Positions 1 to 8,195 of a DNA stretch of 52,326 nucleotides are shown one piece after another. The first letter of the stretch is position 1. Each line of letters starts with the position of its first letter. The DNA comes from Mycobacterium gastri. GTDB lineage: Bacteria; Actinomycetota; Actinomycetes; Mycobacteriales; Mycobacteriaceae. The position numbers were made by a program, and so were the translations under genes. The notes beneath the pieces are model-generated. The model saw nothing but the letters and a program-made list of their open reading frames with translations, was not told where the DNA came from and ran no database searches. Where the stretch lies: assembly GCF_002102175.1 (NCBI RefSeq), contig NZ_LQOX01000139.1, positions 1-52,326 on the forward strand, read 5' to 3'.

Positions 1-711
1 GTGTTCTCGTCGTACCTGATCGCCATCGCGCCATCCTTCCCTCAAAGGAAGGTGCGCATAAAACCCGGGACGGTTCAGGAAGAACCTTCTCCCCCGGCCA
101 CCAATCTCGATATGGCCGACTTCGTCGAATTGGTAAGGCGGGCAACGGTCGATACCAAGCTCGCGATAGGCAAAGACGCCGTTCTGCGCTTTGGCGAGCA
201 ACTGGACATCAAGCCCATCAGTGGGGCCAGCACGGTCGGCTCCGACGCCGACATTTACAACCGCCATGTTGCCGGCTATCTCGCCAAGTACGTCACCAAG
301 TCCGTCGCAGACCTCGGTATCGATGTCCGGCGTCTCAGCGAGGAAGGAATCGATCAGCTCGTTGTGACGGACCACATGCGCCGAATACTCCAGACGATCG
401 TTTCCGTCGCCCGCGAAGAGCAATATCAGGAGATGACCCTCTGGCTGCACACACTCGGCTTCAGAGGGCACGTGACCAGCAAGTCGCGACAGTTCTCGAC
501 GACCATGAAGGCCCTACGCGAGCATCGGGCTGCCTGGCGGCGGGAGCGGGCAGGTTCGGGGCCTGAAGCCGCTACGGTCCAGCAGCTGATGTGGGAATTC
601 GAACGCTCGGGATACGAGAACCTCGGTGACCGCCTGCTGGTCATTTCGGCTTCTACTCGTGCGCGCGAGCAGCGCCTTATCGGGCGTGGCGCGTTGAAGG
701 AAGGGGCGTGA
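1..711 (+). CDS. Replication initiator protein of a pSAM2-type integrative element (5'-truncated)
   Basis: This is the C-terminal part of a RepSA-like rolling-circle replication initiator of the kind carried by actinobacterial integrative elements. Visible signatures are the block HVAGYLAKYVTKS at about residues 89-101 and the tail motif FRGHVTSKSRQFSTT at about 154-168, both typical of these initiators. The window begins inside or at the edge of the gene, so the GTG at base 1 is probably not the real start and the N-terminal catalytic part is missing from view. It lies directly upstream of an excisionase and integrase in the same direction, the usual rep-xis-int order of pSAM2-like elements. 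Assignment is by motif and context. Confidence 0.75.
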   Translation: MFSSYLIAIAPSFPQRKVRIKPGTVQEEPSPPATNLDMADFVELVRRATVDTKLAIGKDAVLRFGEQLDIKPISGASTVGSDADIYNRHVAGYLAKYVTKSVADLGIDVRRLSEEGIDQLVVTDHMRRILQTIVSVAREEQYQEMTLWLHTLGFRGHVTSKSRQFSTTMKALREHRAAWRRERAGSGPEAATVQQLMWEFERSGYENLGDRLLVISASTRAREQRLIGRGALKEGA

Positions 712-718
712 ACGGAGG

Positions 719-925
719 ATGCTGCTGGATGGGCGTTGGTACAGTAGCAACGAGCTTGCCGAACTCCTTCACGTTGACGGCTCGACCATCCGGCGTTGGC
801 GAACCGCACGACCGCCGCAGGGTCCGGCATTCGTTCAAGTTTCTGATCGGGTGTTCATGTACAACTCGGACGACGTTGAGATGTGGCTCGCTAGTCGGCG
901 CGTCGATCCCGGCGAGGTGGCGTGA
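719..925 (+). CDS. xis: Excisionase / helix-turn-helix DNA-binding protein
   Basis: A 68-residue MerR/excisionase-type winged helix protein. The helix-turn-helix is visible in SSNELAELLHVDGSTIRRWR (residues 9-28), followed by a wing region. In integrative elements such proteins bind near att and bias the integrase toward excision. The listed ATG at 719 directly touches a GGAGG sequence (714-718), an unusually short spacing, so the exact start is uncertain. The stop TGA (923-925) overlaps the integrase ATG at 925. It lies between the replication initiator and the integrase, the canonical position for xis in pSAM2-type elements. Confidence 0.8.
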   Translation: MLLDGRWYSSNELAELLHVDGSTIRRWRTARPPQGPAFVQVSDRVFMYNSDDVEMWLASRRVDPGEVA

Positions 926-2154
926 TGGCTGACAAAGTAGCTCTGCCACTGGGTATTTCGCTAGCTGCTGACATCGAGGCGCGCTCCGGCGGGGCGTACC
1001 GTGCGCGTGTCCGATGGGTCGATCCGGCCGCCAAGAAGCGAGTCTCCAAGTCTGAGACGTTCGTTACCCGTGAAGCGGCGGAAGACTGGATCAACAGGAT
1101 GCGTCAGTCCGCCGGTCGCGGTATCGATCCCAACACGGCGACGACGACTCTCTCGGAGTACGGCACGATCAACATGAAACTGGCGCTTCGCGGCCTGGAA
1201 GGCAAGACCACCGACCCTTACCTTGCCGGGTGGCGCAAGCGAGTCGTGCCATCGCTGGGCCACCTACCGGTAACCATGATCACCAACGGGGCGGTTGATC
1301 GGGCTGTCCACGCGTGGATTGCCGACGACTGCGGCCGGTCAACCGTCAAGAACAGTCTCGCGGTGCTGGTCCGGGTCATGGAACAGGCTCACCGCGACGG
1401 CATCATCGACCGGAACCCAGCGCGTATCAGCGGCTGGCAGCGCGAATACAAATTGGCCGAGGATGAGCTGGATGACCCGCGCTCCCTGGCGCTACCGGAC
1501 TGGTCCGCGCTGGTGACCCTCGCTGACGCATTGGTCGCAAACTCCGCAGACAAGTACCAGGGCTGGGGCGACGCGGTCATCTTCGAAGCCTGCACCGCGG
1601 CGCGCATCGGTGAAGTCTCCGGCTGTCTCGTTCGCGACATCGACTCCGAGAACTGGATCTGGACCGTATGCCGCCAGACGACCCCATCCCCCGGCGAACT
1701 CACGCACGGCGGCACCACCGCATCTGGTGGGGGCCTGGTCGACAAGAACACCAAGGGTCGGCGAGCGCGTCAGGTGCCGTTGATCGAATCGATCCGCGAT
1801 CTCATTCAGCGTCGGATCGAACTTGCCGGCGGTGAACCGGATGCCCGGCTATTCACCGGCCCAAGAGGCGGGCGAATTACTACCGCCACCCTTCGTGACG
1901 CGACCTCATGGGATGAGGTGGTGACCAACGTCGGCTACGAGCAGCTCAAGCGCCATGGCCTGCGACACACCGGGCTGACATGGATGGCCGACGCAGGTGT
2001 CCCCCTACACAGTCTTCGCAAGATCGCCGGCCACGGCAGCATCACGACCACGCAGCGCTACCTCCATCCCGATCGGCAGTCGGTCGCCGACGCCGGTGAG
2101 CTGCTGACACGGCATCTGTCGTCCACGACTAGGCGCGACTTGCGCGTCGTCTAG
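922..2154 (+). CDS. int: Tyrosine site-specific integrase
   Basis: A phage-type tyrosine recombinase that would integrate and excise the element at the tRNA-Pro. Counting from the GTG at 922, the catalytic residues are Arg228 (in TAARIGEVSG), the HGLRH box with His345 and Arg348, a later His in GHGS, and nucleophile Tyr380 in TTTQRYLHP. The N-terminal SAM-like core-binding domain covers roughly residues 60-180. ATG at 925 is the likelier start because it overlaps the excisionase stop (TGATG). The length of 410 residues is normal. In pSAM2 the integrase lies next to att; here about 1.7 kb of extra DNA separates it from the tRNA, which suggests later cargo insertion. Confidence 0.93.
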   Translation: MMADKVALPLGISLAADIEARSGGAYRARVRWVDPAAKKRVSKSETFVTREAAEDWINRMRQSAGRGIDPNTATTTLSEYGTINMKLALRGLEGKTTDPYLAGWRKRVVPSLGHLPVTMITNGAVDRAVHAWIADDCGRSTVKNSLAVLVRVMEQAHRDGIIDRNPARISGWQREYKLAEDELDDPRSLALPDWSALVTLADALVANSADKYQGWGDAVIFEACTAARIGEVSGCLVRDIDSENWIWTVCRQTTPSPGELTHGGTTASGGGLVDKNTKGRRARQVPLIESIRDLIQRRIELAGGEPDARLFTGPRGGRITTATLRDATSWDEVVTNVGYEQLKRHGLRHTGLTWMADAGVPLHSLRKIAGHGSITTTQRYLHPDRQSVADAGELLTRHLSSTTRRDLRVV

Positions 2155-2780
2155 CACAATCGCTAGGGCCGCGTTCCGATTCCCCATTCTTGGATGCGGT
2201 CTGGACTTCCCTGCTTCCCGATAAATGACGATCCTGCGCCGCCGATCGGTTGAGTCAAGGGTGGCGAAGCCATGACATGGTCACGCCGCAGGCGCCCTTT
2301 ACGCAGCCGATTGGGAGGCCAGACACTCCAAATCGAGGGAACAACTCACGGGGAGCCGCCGTCATCGGGACAGTGACCGTCCGCCGCGAGGGAAGCCGCG
2401 ACGAGCTTGTTGTTGGCGACGCCAATGCTCTTGAGGGCCTCGTTTAGCAATGTGACGATGTCGGCGACAACTTGCTTGCCGTATCCGCTGGGCAATCCGT
2501 AGCTGTGCAGTTCCCCTCGGTGCTTGTGGTCTTCCAAGCGCGGCCACAATTCATCCGCTATAGAGTCGTAATCGATTGCAAGGCTACTTAGTTCGGCCCG
2601 TTAACCAGCGTAATCCTGTGGCTTGTCCAGCGGGTCCAGCGAGTCGGATTATTCGGTCAAGTAGACCACCTTCGGTTTGCTGCGCGACTGATAGGAGTGT
2701 ACCGGGTAAGCCGTGCTGTGATCCGCGGGAATTCTGCCGAAGCCCTATGAAGCGGTTGCATCGCTGACAGAATCAGGCGC
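2155..2780. other. Intergenic stretch between integrase and SIR2 gene
   Basis: No complete gene is supported here. The only protein-like reading is on the minus strand (2346-2594), described separately as a possible gene remnant. The remainder holds short unsupported open frames. The last 200 bases would include the promoter of the SIR2 gene, but no clear -10/-35 pair was identified. Confidence 0.5.
2346..2594 (-). pseudogene. Possible remnant of an unidentified gene
   Basis: On the minus strand an open stretch reads as plausible protein, with sections such as DYDSIADELWPRLEDHKHRG and YGKQVVADIVTLLNEALKS, and it is bounded upstream by a TAA. There is no ATG or GTG before the conserved-looking part; only a TTG at 2549 would allow a 67-residue product. 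Composition is less G+C-biased than the chromosomal backbone. It could be the C-terminal fragment of a lost cargo gene of the element, or a small gene with a TTG start. The family is not recognised. Confidence 0.3.
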
Positions 2781-3746
2781 GTGACCGTCTGGCACGAAGA
2801 TCCCGGAAACGCAGCCCTCGTCCATCGACTTCGGGGCGCGATCGCAGAAGGTGGCCGGCTGATGGTCTTTCTCGGTGCAGGCTTGTCGTTTGGCGCGGCG
2901 CGGCTTCAGAGCCGAGCTTCGTTCGATTACGACCGCTACGACCGCTGGTGGCCGCACGATTTTCCGTTCGCCGATCTCACCCCAGACGACGATGGCTTAC
3001 CCTTGCCCTCTTGGCCGTGGTTGATCAACCGTATGTGCCGCGAGATCGTGAGCCAGTCACCACAGGAGGAACACGCATCATTGCGTGCGTTTTTCATCGA
3101 GGAGGGACCGCTCGACTGCGCCCAGTTGTTTCGCCAAACCGTCGGCGAGGCCAACTATCGGGAATTTCTAGTGGCACAGTTCGATGCATCCCGCCAGCCA
3201 TTTATTCGCACGACGCCCAGCCACAGCGCTTTGGTCCGCCTGGACCTTCCATTGCTGTTCACCACGAACTACGACGAACTGATTGAAGCCGCGTACTTGG
3301 ATGCGGGCCAACCACTGCGGGTGAGTATCAAGGAAGAACAGTTCAAGGCACGGCGCTCCGAGAAGCCGCAGCCCCATCTCGTGAAGCTTCATGGCTCCAT
3401 CGATCAACCCGACACCGTTGTGTTGACCCGACTCGACTACGCCCGTGCCCGCGCCGGCCGCACGGAAATGCTGACTTCGCTACGCAACGAGATGGCTGAG
3501 ACGGCATTTCTGTTCGTCGGTTTCAGCCTCAGCGACCCCAACTTCAACCTGATCCACGACGACATCCGCCTCGTATACGGCATGAACCTGCCGGCCTCTT
3601 ACACCGTGCAGGGGCGTCGTAACACGATCAAGGAGCGCTATCTTCGGTCGCTCGGCGTGAACACCGTGTGGCTCGACAGCTGGAATGACCTGCCGGAATT
3701 CCTGGCCCTGATTCGCCCGATTGAGCCTTCGACACCATCGGGGTAG
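2781..3746 (+). CDS. SIR2-domain protein (candidate anti-phage NADase)
   Basis: A 321-residue stand-alone SIR2-like protein. The NAD-binding signature GAGLS is at residues 32-36, TTNYDE at 161-166, the catalytic-type KLHGS at 202-206 (His204), and the late block VGFSLSDPN near 250. This arrangement belongs to the SIR2-like group used by several bacterial defence systems as NAD-depleting effectors (for example ThsA- or DSR-type proteins), not to classical deacetylase sirtuins. No partner (TIR, Argonaute, HerA) is visible beside it. Its position at the tRNA-proximal end of an integrative element fits a mobile defence cargo. Motifs are seen; the defence role is inferred. Confidence 0.82.
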   Translation: MTVWHEDPGNAALVHRLRGAIAEGGRLMVFLGAGLSFGAARLQSRASFDYDRYDRWWPHDFPFADLTPDDDGLPLPSWPWLINRMCREIVSQSPQEEHASLRAFFIEEGPLDCAQLFRQTVGEANYREFLVAQFDASRQPFIRTTPSHSALVRLDLPLLFTTNYDELIEAAYLDAGQPLRVSIKEEQFKARRSEKPQPHLVKLHGSIDQPDTVVLTRLDYARARAGRTEMLTSLRNEMAETAFLFVGFSLSDPNFNLIHDDIRLVYGMNLPASYTVQGRRNTIKERYLRSLGVNTVWLDSWNDLPEFLALIRPIEPSTPSG

Positions 3747-3808
3747 GAGCCGCCGCTCACTGAGCAAGCAGGTCCGAGGGATCTCAGGAAGTAGCGCGCA
3801 TCTACAAC

Positions 3809-3827
3809 TGGTCCCAAAGTGGTCCCA
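3809..3827 (+). repeat. Two TGGTCCCA direct repeats near the tRNA attachment end
   Basis: The octamer TGGTCCCA occurs at 3809-3816 and 3820-3827, 11 bp apart, i.e. on one DNA face. It lies about 65-80 bp inside the element from the tRNA. Spacing and position would suit integrase or excisionase arm-type binding sites, but this is inference only. Confidence 0.3.
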
Positions 3828-3890
3828 GACATTCCAGACGGCTCCGCGATCTAAGGACGATCGCAGCAGCTCAGAGCCTATTCTCTCATG

Positions 3891-3964
3891 TCGGGCTGAC
3901 AGGATTTGAACCTGCGACCACTTGACCCCCAGTCAAGTGCGCTACCAAACTGCGCCACAGCCCG
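3891..3964 (-). tRNA. tRNA-Pro (anticodon GGG), probable integration site
   Basis: The minus strand folds as a complete tRNA. A 7-bp acceptor stem is formed by bases 3892-3898 and 3958-3964, there is a T-arm with GTTCAAAT, and an anticodon stem CTTGA/TCAAG closes the loop CTGGGGG, giving anticodon GGG (proline). CCA is not encoded. The 3' end faces the integrative element (lower coordinates), and pSAM2 itself integrates into a tRNA-Pro gene, so this tRNA is the likely attB/att junction. The second att copy would lie outside the window. Confidence 0.93.
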
Positions 3965-4032
3965 GTGCCACCGAAACGACGCGGCGGCAGGTCGAAAGCC
4001 TACCGCAGACCAACGCCAAGCGCGGCCACCGC

Positions 4033-4500
4033 CTAGGCGACCTGCGGGCCGGCCTGCTCGGCACGCTTCCACACCAATGACGAGTACACCGTCCGCCCGT
4101 CAGGCAAGGTCAGTTCCGACGATAGGGTCAGCTGGTCGCCGTCGAGGTCGCAGTGCCGTAGATGAAACCTACCCAGGTAGTTGGGCACCAGCGACAGCTT
4201 CGCCTCATGACGGATGTCGCCCGTGGACTCGTCGACGAAGTACCGTCCGCTGTAGGCGAGGTACCCCAGCGCCGCGGCCGCCGCCTGCGCGGTGGTGCCG
4301 CCGCTGGCCACCGGCCGGTCGTAGTCCGGCCGGCCCGACGACTGGATCTGTGCCGACATGTACCCGTCCGGGGTGTACATGATCAAACCCTGCGCATCCG
4401 CACCATGGGGGTATCGCAACGGGCCGTCGGGACTGTCCCGCTCGACGTAGGACACCAGCTCCCAGGCTCCAACAAGCTTGTCACGCAATGCTTTTGCCAT
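4033..4500 (-). CDS. Lipocalin-like domain protein
   Basis: A small 155-residue protein of the lipocalin-like type: the N-terminal LVGAWELVSYVERD, then GLIMYTPDGYMSAQI and YSGRYFVDESTGDIRHE are the usual blocks of this beta-barrel family, which is thought to bind small hydrophobic ligands. No signal peptide is seen. The ATG at 4500 is chosen because GAGGAG lies 8 nt upstream; a TTG at 4506 is also in frame. It follows the IclR gene by 12 bp and is probably the last gene of the operon starting near 8992. A ligand cannot be inferred. Confidence 0.8.
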   Translation of the reverse strand: MAKALRDKLVGAWELVSYVERDSPDGPLRYPHGADAQGLIMYTPDGYMSAQIQSSGRPDYDRPVASGGTTAQAAAAALGYLAYSGRYFVDESTGDIRHEAKLSLVPNYLGRFHLRHCDLDGDQLTLSSELTLPDGRTVYSSLVWKRAEQAGPQVA

Positions 4501-4512
4501 TTCCAATGCTCC

Positions 4513-5286
4513 TCACGACGCTTCGAACCAGCTGTTCACTTTCGCCACCCACGCCCGCAATGCCTGCGCCAGCTCTTCCTCGCGGCCGTAGAACCGCTGC
4601 GCCGGCACTGGCACGCTGACGGCCACCAGCTGATCGGTCACGCCATGCAGCACCGTCCCGACCGCGCAAATGCCGTCGGTCTGCTCCTCCCGGTCGTAGG
4701 CGATGCCGTCGCGGCTGATCTGAGCAAGCTCCGCGCGCAACGCTGCCCGATCGGTGATGGTGTTGGCGGTCAACGGCATCAGCCGACTGGGCAACGCCTG
4801 TACCTGCCGTTCCGACGGCAGCGACGCGAGCAGCGCCTTGCCGTTGGCGCAGCAGTACAGCGGAAAGGAATCTCCCACCGCGCTCACCGCGCGCAACCGC
4901 CGCGGCGGAACCACCTGGTCGATGAAATCGGCGCGATCCCCCTCCAGGATCGACAAGTCCACCGTCTCGTCGAGTTCCCGCGACAGCTGCGCCAGGAAGG
5001 GGTGCAGGTCGGCCACCACGCTGAGCCGCACGGTGCTGGCCATGCGCGCAATTTCGGGCCCCAGCCGGTAGGGTCCCCGCGCCCCGCGCGAGGCCACCAG
5101 ACCCTCGTGCTCCAAAGCGTTGAGGATCCGGCTCACGGTGGACCGGGCCATGCCGACCCGCTCCCCGATCTCGACTTGGCTGAGCCCGCCGGGGTGAGCT
5201 TGCAGCACCCGCAAGATCTCGGCCGCGCGGGCAATCACCTGGATGCCGCCGCTGCGGACGTCGCCGTCTTCGGCCTTGGCGCTCAT
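4513..5286 (-). CDS. IclR-family transcriptional regulator
   Basis: A 257-residue IclR regulator with an N-terminal winged helix-turn-helix (about residues 16-75, with GLSQVEIGERVGMARSTVSRI) and a C-terminal effector-binding domain (DGICAVGTVLHGV near 195-210). These proteins usually control adjacent catabolic genes in response to a pathway metabolite. Its ATG overlaps the stop of the BKACE gene (ATGA at 5283-5286), so it is co-transcribed with the enzymes and probably regulates its own operon. It corresponds in order and type to Rv1719 of M. tuberculosis. Confidence 0.92.
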   Translation of the reverse strand: MSAKAEDGDVRSGGIQVIARAAEILRVLQAHPGGLSQVEIGERVGMARSTVSRILNALEHEGLVASRGARGPYRLGPEIARMASTVRLSVVADLHPFLAQLSRELDETVDLSILEGDRADFIDQVVPPRRLRAVSAVGDSFPLYCCANGKALLASLPSERQVQALPSRLMPLTANTITDRAALRAELAQISRDGIAYDREEQTDGICAVGTVLHGVTDQLVAVSVPVPAQRFYGREEELAQALRAWVAKVNSWFEAS

Positions 5287-6104
5287 CGCCGAACTCCGGG
5301 CAGCCGAAGCAACGCCTCGGCTTCCTCGACGGAGGCGACGGGCAAATCCAGGGCCTGGACCAGGCGCATGGTGCGCGACACCAGCGCCAGGTTGCTCGGC
5401 GCCAGCTCACCCTTACGCACGTACAAGGTGTCCTCCAGGCCCACTCGCGCATTACCGCCCAGGGCGAGGCCCATCGCGGTCAATTCCAGGTTGGCCCGGC
5501 CGATCGCGATGACTTGCCAGATCGCTTCGGGAGGAAGCCGACGCACCATCGTCAGCAGGTTATCGGCGGTGGCGGCCATTCCGCCGCGCACCCCGAGGAC
5601 GATACTGAACTGCAAAGGTTCGGCCAGCAGACCTTCCTCTTGCAATCGCAGGCAAGCCTCCAGATGCCCGGTGTCATAGATTTCCAGTTCCGGCTTGATG
5701 TCCAGCTCGCGCATCCGTGCCGCCAGTCGCCGCACGGCATCGGGCGGGTTGCGAAATTCACTGGCACCGAAGCTCATCGAGCACGGATTGAGGGTGGCCA
5801 TCCGCGGCCGCAGTTCGACCAGCTTTTCGCGCTCCTCGAACGGCACCGACAGGCCGACGCCGGTCGACAGCTGGATCAGGATCGGGCAACGCTCGGCGAT
5901 CAGATCCATTGCCCGCCGCGCGATGTTGAGATCTGCTGTGGGCCTTTCGTTTTCGTCACGCAGATGGATGTGTGCCACCGCGGCGCCGGCGGCATAAGCC
6001 TGTTCGACCGCGTTCGCGATTTCTTCCGGCGTCGTGGGCAACGCCGGGTTGTCGGCCTTGGTCGCGATCGGCCCGGTGGGTGCGACGGTAATGACGACGC
6101 TCAC
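5283..6104 (-). CDS. Beta-keto acid cleavage enzyme (BKACE, DUF849)
   Basis: A 273-residue TIM-barrel enzyme of the BKACE family, which condenses a beta-keto acid with acetyl-CoA and releases acetoacetate plus a new CoA ester. Seen are the metal-binding HIHLRD block (residues 45-50), LSTGVG near 79-84 and the late GLEDTLYV. The GTG start at 6104 overlaps the cupin stop (GTGA). The neighbouring dehydrogenases could supply the beta-keto acid from a hydroxy precursor. The substrate is unknown. It matches Rv1718 in position. The family call is firm; the pathway is inferred. Confidence 0.9.
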   Translation of the reverse strand: MSVVITVAPTGPIATKADNPALPTTPEEIANAVEQAYAAGAAVAHIHLRDENERPTADLNIARRAMDLIAERCPILIQLSTGVGLSVPFEEREKLVELRPRMATLNPCSMSFGASEFRNPPDAVRRLAARMRELDIKPELEIYDTGHLEACLRLQEEGLLAEPLQFSIVLGVRGGMAATADNLLTMVRRLPPEAIWQVIAIGRANLELTAMGLALGGNARVGLEDTLYVRKGELAPSNLALVSRTMRLVQALDLPVASVEEAEALLRLPGVRR

Positions 6105-6451
6105 GCCCCGGCCTCCTGCGGATGAGCGATGGCCACCAGCAGCATCGCCGGACGCCCGGAACGGTTTTCCAGCGACCGCACTTCGCCCTTGGCGAAATGC
6201 ACGCTGTCGAGCCGGCCCAGGACCGTTTCGGTTCCCTCGGCGGTGACGACCAGCTCACCGTCGAGCACCACGTAGACGGTTTCCTCTCGGGCTGAGGCCT
6301 TTTCGGCGATCCCGCCCGGCTGGTAGGTGGACAGCCCCACCCAGAACCGTTCGGTGTGTCCGGCTTCGTGGCCCTGCAGCCGCAGCGTGAGCACGTCACG
6401 GTGCAGCGCGGCAACGTATTCCGGTGCCTGCGACACCCTGGTCACGTTCAT
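6101..6451 (-). CDS. Cupin-domain protein
   Basis: A 116-residue single-domain cupin. The central stretch ETVYVVLDGELVVTAEGTETVLGRLDSVHFAKGEVRSLEN carries the two cupin motifs, but a full set of metal ligands is not obvious, so it may be a binding protein or an isomerase-type cupin. The ATG at 6451 overlaps the stop of the cyclase gene (ATGA) and the stop overlaps the BKACE start, so translation is tightly coupled. A longer upstream open frame exists but runs inside the cyclase gene and is not used. It matches Rv1717 in order. Confidence 0.85.
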   Translation of the reverse strand: MNVTRVSQAPEYVAALHRDVLTLRLQGHEAGHTERFWVGLSTYQPGGIAEKASAREETVYVVLDGELVVTAEGTETVLGRLDSVHFAKGEVRSLENRSGRPAMLLVAIAHPQEAGA

Positions 6452-7275
6452 CAGGCCCCCGTCTCGATGCGGTAGCTCCCGGTGGGGTCGACAATCGCCA
6501 CCAGCCGAACGATGCAGCCGTCGCCACCCACCCAGCGCCAGGGGAAGGCGGCAAACGTGACCCGCTTGCCGGTGACCTTGTCCAGGTCGCCGCCCACGTT
6601 TTCGAATCCGTAGATGCCCTTCGACAGGATCGCCCGGTGGCAGGGCTCCCACTCCGGGAAGTCGTCCAGCACCTTGCGGCCCGTCTCCTGCTCGTATTCG
6701 GTTACCGCCCAGGGCAATAGGCCACCCTGAGCCGCCGCCGGGCCATGTGGCGCGATCGCGGTGGCCAGCGGATGGTCCAGCGCCTGGGTATCGGTGCCTA
6801 CCGCCTTGACGCCCTTGGCAGCAAACCACTCCCCTGCTTCCTTGTAGAACCCCGGCGAGTAGGCGTAGTACTCGGCGCTGTCGGCGTATTTGTGGTGCCA
6901 GCCGGTGTTGACCACGACGATGTCGCCGGGCCGGATTTCGGGACTGGCCTGCTCCAGGTCCTCGGCGGTAACCACACCCCACTTGGTCTTCGGGATCGAC
7001 ACGACCACCCCGGTGCCGAAGAAGGCGCTCAGCGGGATCTCATCCAGGAACGGCGTTCCCTCCACCACATGCGCCGGGGCGTCGATGTGGGTGCCGGAAT
7101 GCATGACGGTGGTGATCTTTTGCGTCAGCACCCGGCTTTTCGCCATGCCGTGCAGCCGTTCGATCTTGACGTCTTCGAAGTACGGCCAGGCGGGCACTGC
7201 GTGTCCCCACGGGTGCGACAGGTCATAGAACTCCAGCTTGGACTCGGCATCACCGAGGGGCCACGTGAAAGTCAT
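6451..7275 (-). CDS. Cyclase-family metal hydrolase (kynurenine formamidase-like)
   Basis: A 274-residue member of the cyclase family (the fold of bacterial kynurenine formamidase and polyketide cyclase-like hydrolases). The diagnostic metal site HSGTHIDAPAH is at residues 59-69, and a C-terminal FAAFPWRWVGGDGCIVR block matches the family end. A GGAAAGGAAG ribosome site lies upstream of the ATG at 7275. It lies between fadB3-like and cupin genes in the operon and would hydrolyse an amide, lactone or ester intermediate. Substrate unknown. It matches Rv1716 in order. Confidence 0.88.
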   Translation of the reverse strand: MTFTWPLGDAESKLEFYDLSHPWGHAVPAWPYFEDVKIERLHGMAKSRVLTQKITTVMHSGTHIDAPAHVVEGTPFLDEIPLSAFFGTGVVVSIPKTKWGVVTAEDLEQASPEIRPGDIVVVNTGWHHKYADSAEYYAYSPGFYKEAGEWFAAKGVKAVGTDTQALDHPLATAIAPHGPAAAQGGLLPWAVTEYEQETGRKVLDDFPEWEPCHRAILSKGIYGFENVGGDLDKVTGKRVTFAAFPWRWVGGDGCIVRLVAIVDPTGSYRIETGA

Positions 7276-7277
7276 GG

Positions 7278-8195
7278 CTAATTACTTCCTTTCCTATTGG
7301 GGTCTTGGTCGAGTTGTGCACTGATGTGCCGGGAAAGCCGTGCCGCCGTGCGCTCGCGGGCGCCCGCGGGCCAGTCGAGGAAACCGTGTCCGGTGCGCGC
7401 CCCGAGTTGCCCCTCGGCAACCAGTTGGCGCAGCAGCGGGCTGGGATGCGGGTCGCTGTTGAGGCTGGGGATCACCGCGTCGTGGATGGCCAAGGTGAGG
7501 TCGAGCCCGATGTAGTCGGCGTTTTCCAGCGGTCCCAGTGTGGCCAGCCGTAGCCCAATGGTGTTGCGTACCACCAGATCCACCGTCTCGGCGTCGCACA
7601 CGCCTTCAGCGACCAGCGCCATCGCCTCACGCCACAGCGCATGCTGAAGCCGGTTGCCGATGAATCCGGGGACATCGCGTCCGACCCGCACCGCCATCTT
7701 GCCGGCTTCGGTCAGCAGCGCCACGATGCGTTCCATCGTGTCCGGGGCGGTTCGATCGCTGGGCACCACCTCGACGACGGGAATGAGGTCGGGCGGATTC
7801 CAGAAGTGGGTGCCGATCGCTCTGCTGCCGTCGTCGACGCGCTCGGCGACGCCGCCGATCGGCAGCACGGACGTATTGGTCGCCAGCACCGCATGGGGGG
7901 CCAGGCCCGCCAGGCGTTCGAAGAGTTCCTGTTTGGCGGCCAGGTTTTCGACGATGGCCTCGATCACCAGGTCGGCGTTGTGCGCGGCCGCCGCCAGATC
8001 ACCGGTGGCGGTGATCGATCCGCGTTCTGCGCCGCGCACTTGGGCGGCTTCCGCCGCTGCGGCGTCGAGGATTTCGGCGTTGGTGTCGGTGATGACGACC
8101 TCGAGCCCCGCCGATGCCAGCACGCCGGCGATGCGCCGGCCCATCAAACCGGCGCCGACGACGGCGGCGCGAGAAAACCCGTGCGCCTTCAGCAT
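7278..8195 (-). CDS. fadB3: 3-hydroxyacyl-CoA / 3-hydroxyacid dehydrogenase (FadB3-like)
   Basis: A 305-residue NAD-dependent dehydrogenase. The Rossmann motif GAGLMGRRIA is at about residues 14-23, the catalytic HFWNPPDLIPVVEV block (His near 137) follows, and GFIGNRLQHALWREA begins the dimerisation domain. The motif HFWNPP and the short single-enzyme form resemble carnitine- and hydroxybutyrate-type dehydrogenases more than large FadB. The ATG at 8195 is chosen because it overlaps the SDR stop by 7 nt; the longer open frame upstream lies inside the SDR gene. It would oxidise a beta-hydroxy acid or CoA ester to the beta-keto form used by the BKACE. It matches Rv1715. Confidence 0.88.
   Translation of the reverse strand: MLKAHGFSRAAVVGAGLMGRRIAGVLASAGLEVVITDTNAEILDAAAAEAAQVRGAERGSITATGDLAAAAHNADLVIEAIVENLAAKQELFERLAGLAPHAVLATNTSVLPIGGVAERVDDGSRAIGTHFWNPPDLIPVVEVVPSDRTAPDTMERIVALLTEAGKMAVRVGRDVPGFIGNRLQHALWREAMALVAEGVCDAETVDLVVRNTIGLRLATLGPLENADYIGLDLTLAIHDAVIPSLNSDPHPSPLLRQLVAEGQLGARTGHGFLDWPAGARERTAARLSRHISAQLDQDPNRKGSN

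Noticed and set aside
2781..3746. Thoeris system
   Set aside because: The SIR2 protein resembles ThsA in part, but no TIR-domain ThsB gene is adjacent.
1..3890. Prophage
   Set aside because: There are no capsid, tail, terminase or lysis genes, and the rep-xis-int order fits a pSAM2-type element better.
4162..5679. Long plus-strand open frame (505 codons) opposite the IclR and BKACE genes
   Set aside because: It is rich in Arg, Pro, His and Gln and lacks any domain, while the opposite strand encodes two well-recognised families. It is a G+C-driven shadow.
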